This document shows, in pieces, positions 61,494 to 64,000 of a stretch of DNA of 64,000 bases. The number at the start of each line of letters is the position of its first letter. Position 1 is the stretch's first letter. Position numbers and translations under genes: made by a program. Below the pieces are notes generated by a model. The model did no database searches and had not been told where the DNA came from. It was given only the letters and a program-made list of their open reading frames with translations. Origin of the DNA: Coffea arabica (Eukaryota; Streptophyta; Magnoliopsida; Gentianales; Rubiaceae); the NCBI RefSeq assembly GCF_036785885.1, contig NC_092312.1, positions 18,122,001 through 18,186,000 of the forward strand. The letters run 5' to 3'.

Positions 61494-61700
61494 TCACATG
61501 CATCATCATACACTCGCAGCAGTACAATGGGCAGTGACATTCTTCTTTTCTTCTGGTTTTTACCCTGTTAAGATTAATGGTAGAGGGATACTTGGGAGGT
61601 AAAAAGAAAAAAGAATTAGAGATGATGGAAAAGTAATTTGGTACGCAGATGATGATAGTAGTTTCAAAGCTGTTCTGCTTTTGGTGGTGTTGTGCATCTG
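61494..61700 (+). other. NAT 3' flank
   Basis: This probably contains the NAT 3' untranslated region. No polyadenylation signal was assigned with confidence. A LINE end follows directly and may lie within the transcribed tail. Confidence 0.4.
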
Positions 61701-61965
61701 CTTCTTTTTTTCTTTTTCTTTTTTTTGGTAATAAAAGGGACTATATATTAAACAAACTTAAATTATAGGTACAAAACGAAAGAAACAAATTCCCTTGAGA
61801 TCTGCATCTACTAGATTTCTCAAAGCATAAAAATAATATTTTCATAGCATACAAAAGTCACGTCTTGTTGAACATCCAATTTTGCCAATCTGTCAGCATA
61901 TTGGTTTGCTTCTCGATGAGCATGTTTAAGTGTGACTTTCGGCAAGCGCAATCTCTCCTTTATTT
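61701..61965 (-). mobile_element. 3' end of a second L1-type LINE
   Basis: On the minus strand the sequence encodes the end of a LINE RNase H domain (AHREANQYADRLAKLDVQQD) followed by a stop, a 3' untranslated stretch and an A-rich tail with G interruptions (61701-61729 on the plus strand as T-rich sequence). Only about 260 bases remain, so it is strongly 5'-truncated. Target duplications were not found. It is unrelated in detail to the LINE at 42938 but belongs to the same broad L1 group. Confidence 0.8.
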
Positions 61966-63308
61966 TCATCCCCCTTTTTCTATAGGTAGCTGTGGATCAT
62001 TCTCATCGGCGGCCCAAAATTCATTTGCCTTTCCTGTGTGACCCTAGAAATTTATGGACGATACTGAAAATTTATGGCCTATGGGCCAAACCAACAAGAG
62101 AAGAAAAGGGAGAAAGAAAGGTTGATGCCCTTGTGGATGTCTACGTGGGGTGGGGTTAATACTTAATTGTGTAGACACAACACAACAATAAAGAAGCAGA
62201 GAAGATGGGAGGGAGGTGCAAATCGCAATCAGCTGTGGCATTTCAGTGGCTAATAAGAAGATTAAGTTTGATCAAAGGAAAGGACTAATTTGTCATCCTA
62301 TCCATCCAAAGTGCACGCAACGTGAATTGTCAAGGTGCACAAAACCAAGAGAGGCCCAAAGCGCTCCTCCTTTACCCATAACCATAAGATGAGGTGGAGG
62401 AGGAGCATTATGCGTACTAGTGCAATCGTACAGCATCCTATCATTGACCCAAGTCCACAGATCCACAACAACAATAATAATCCCATCTTCCATTGCCCAT
62501 CAAATTAAGAGAGTGGAAGCCGTACCTCTTTATGCTGTCATTTCAAGTGCCCATGTCCAGTTTGTTTTCTTCCCTACAGAACAAGAATGAATTAGGGATC
62601 ACATCTTACCCGCACCAAAGTTTCCTGCACCTCCCCCTTTCTCTCTCAAGAATCTCCGTTTCTTCTCCTCTTCACATTCTCTTCTTTTCTCTCTGCAATC
62701 AAAAATTTTTTTTACTAATCCTTCTGCCCTCTCGTACAGACCACGCGACACCATATTGCAAAAACCCAAAACTATTCGTGTTTAAAAAACAAAAATCGAA
62801 AACCACATACTTCTGTTTGAATTGCTAGTTTCTTGAATTTTTATAAAAAAAATATATTATAACAAGTTAATAATGCATGTGAGGTAAAAAAAAAAAATAA
62901 TTGAAAAATATATTTAATAGAAACATTAAAAAAAAAATTTTTGAGAAAAAAATAGAATACAAACAAGGCCGCCAGCATTACTACATTTTACAGCCAAAAA
63001 AGTTTTTTATTTAGACAAGAGAACAAAAACAACATGAAAACGCACCCTCTTCGCTTCGCTTCACTTCACTTCTCTTCTTTTCTCTTCTCCCTGAACAATT
63101 AAAAACACAACTTGTAAAAAACATGTCCTCACTTGTCAAACCGTAATCTGCCATGTGTCTCTCGAATGCTTCACAATTAATCCTCCGCCTTGTAGTAGTG
63201 CCCCTTCCAGCTCCTCCGACCTCAGCTGCTTTGGCCACCCCCCAAATATGCCATCACGCGCCGCCATCTATAACTTGCCTCGCTGTCTGACCACTGCCCT
63301 CCATCACC
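61966..63308. other. Spacer and D-cyclin upstream region
   Basis: No gene is supported. A MITE-like element lies at 62813-62970. The stretch from about 63040 to 63300 is pyrimidine-rich and then GC-richer and probably holds the cyclin leader. Minus-strand frames at 62293-62493 have no resemblance to known proteins. Confidence 0.45.
62813..62970. mobile_element. Small MITE-like element, AT-rich subtype
   Basis: The segment begins CTGTTTGAATTGC and ends ATACAAACAAGGCC, with a TGCATGTGAGGTAAAAA motif inside. It pairs with the element at 44781-44926, which has similar ends and a related inner motif. Noncoding. Confidence 0.45.
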
Positions 63309-64000
63309 ATGTCTGAGCATTCAGCTGCCGGAAGTGCTCCCCTCTACTGCCCCGAGGACACCGATGAAGTGGTCCAATCCCATCCCGACGCTGCGATCCC
63401 CCACAGTCAGGAGCCCGATGATGAGTCCACCATCAACCATCTCTTCGACTCCGAGAGCCACCATATGCCCTCCCCTGACTACCTCCTCCGCCGCCTCTGC
63501 CTCCACCACCTCACCTCCCGCCAAGACTCCATCAACTGGATTCTCAAGGTGGTCTAGTATATACCATATATACACGTCATCTACATTTTTATAGTTTTTA
63601 ATAAAAAAAAAATATATTGTCTACTTGTAATTTAGTACCATAAACTTTTAAGGTTTGGGAAGTTTTAACCGAGGATGTTGTTGGGGGAGCCTGGAGGACA
63701 GGTCCATGCACGCTACGATTTCAAGCCCGCAACGGCTCTCCTCGCCGTCAATTACTTTGACCGGTTCCTCTCCTCTTACCATCTCCCGGTATGCTGATAC
63801 TGGAACTTGGATACGTAGTTTGTGTTTGGTGTAAATAAATACGTACATTGTGGGGACAATGTATTGGTAGTGGTAGTGGATACGACATGGGCGGGTGATG
63901 GTGGGTATGGTTTGATTGCAGGGAAATGGGTGGCAATATCAGCTGTTATCGGTGGCCTGCCTTTCCCTGGCTGCTAAGATGGAGGAACCTCGCGTCCCCC
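63309..64000 (+). CDS. D-type cyclin, first three exons (cut by window end)
   Basis: Exons 63309-63548, 63702-63788 and 63922-64000 (open at the window end) encode the first 135 or so residues. Near the N terminus, residues 12-16 are LYCPE, the LxCxE motif by which D cyclins bind the retinoblastoma-related protein. The cyclin box starts near SRQDSINWILKVHARYDF and continues through ALLAVNYFDRFLSSYHLP and QLLSVACLSLAAKMEEPRVP, with the conserved residues of the CDK-binding fold. D cyclins act with CDKA in the nucleus to release the G1 block. The subclass cannot be settled; the short N-terminal arm and HMPSPDYL suggest the CYCD1 or CYCD6 side rather than CYCD3. The rest of the gene lies outside. 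Confidence 0.92.

Noticed and set aside
63321-63594. Long frames overlapping the first cyclin exon in other frames
   Set aside because: They are shadows of the GC-rich cyclin exon; the cyclin frame has the LxCxE motif and joins the next exons in phase.
1-64000. LTR retrotransposons, virus-derived copies, CRISPR arrays or bacterial-style operons
   Set aside because: No paired long terminal repeats, gag or integrase motifs, or regularly spaced short repeats were seen; the window is plain plant nuclear DNA with DNA transposons, SINEs and LINE ends.

Overview
This window is nuclear DNA of a flowering plant, almost certainly a eudicot. The genes are split by many short AT-rich introns, the protein families are plant-specific or plant-typed (WLIM1, TRB, CYSTM, NAT, D-type cyclin, CBM22-GH10), and the spaces between genes hold small nonautonomous DNA transposons, SINEs and L1-type LINE ends. 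No species can be named from the sequence alone. All gene models below were built by hand from splice sites, reading phase and recalled family sequence; none was checked by alignment or transcripts.

Layout from left to right: a secreted GH10 xylanase with a CBM22 module (+, 2100-6286, 7 coding exons); a tRNA-Gly(TCC) (+, 6649-6720); an AT-rich stretch of about 5.8 kb without a gene; a cluster of five intact tRNA-Pro(TGG) genes plus one relic (all -, 12.5-18.4 kb), part of it a two-gene tandem duplication; WLIM1, an actin-bundling LIM protein (+, 19731-20937, 5 exons); a 656-residue coiled-coil protein of unknown function (-, 21989-30203, 17 exons), convergent with WLIM1; a repeat block of about 5 kb with a Mutator-like MITE and a tandem repeat split by a SINE; a TRB/SMH telomere-repeat-binding factor (+, 36707-39996, 6 exons); a second copy of the Mutator-like MITE; a possible 56-residue membrane microprotein (-) with a 5'-truncated LINE inserted just upstream of its start; a CYSTM protein (-, 46338-47550, 3 exons); a ROP GTPase gene fragment that kept its introns (+, 51.2-51.5 kb); a nucleobase-ascorbate transporter (+, 57477-61493, 14 exons); and the first three exons of a D-type cyclin (+, from 63309, cut by the window edge).

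The genes do not form a pathway; they are an ordinary stretch of plant chromosome. I found no new multi-gene system. The more informative signals are the tRNA-Pro tandem duplication with a compensatory anticodon-stem change, a Mutator-like family with 9-bp target duplications and unrelated interiors, two GC-AG introns each supported by reading phase, the small ORF next to the LINE, and the intron-bearing ROP fragment. No LTR retrotransposon or virus-derived element was recognised.
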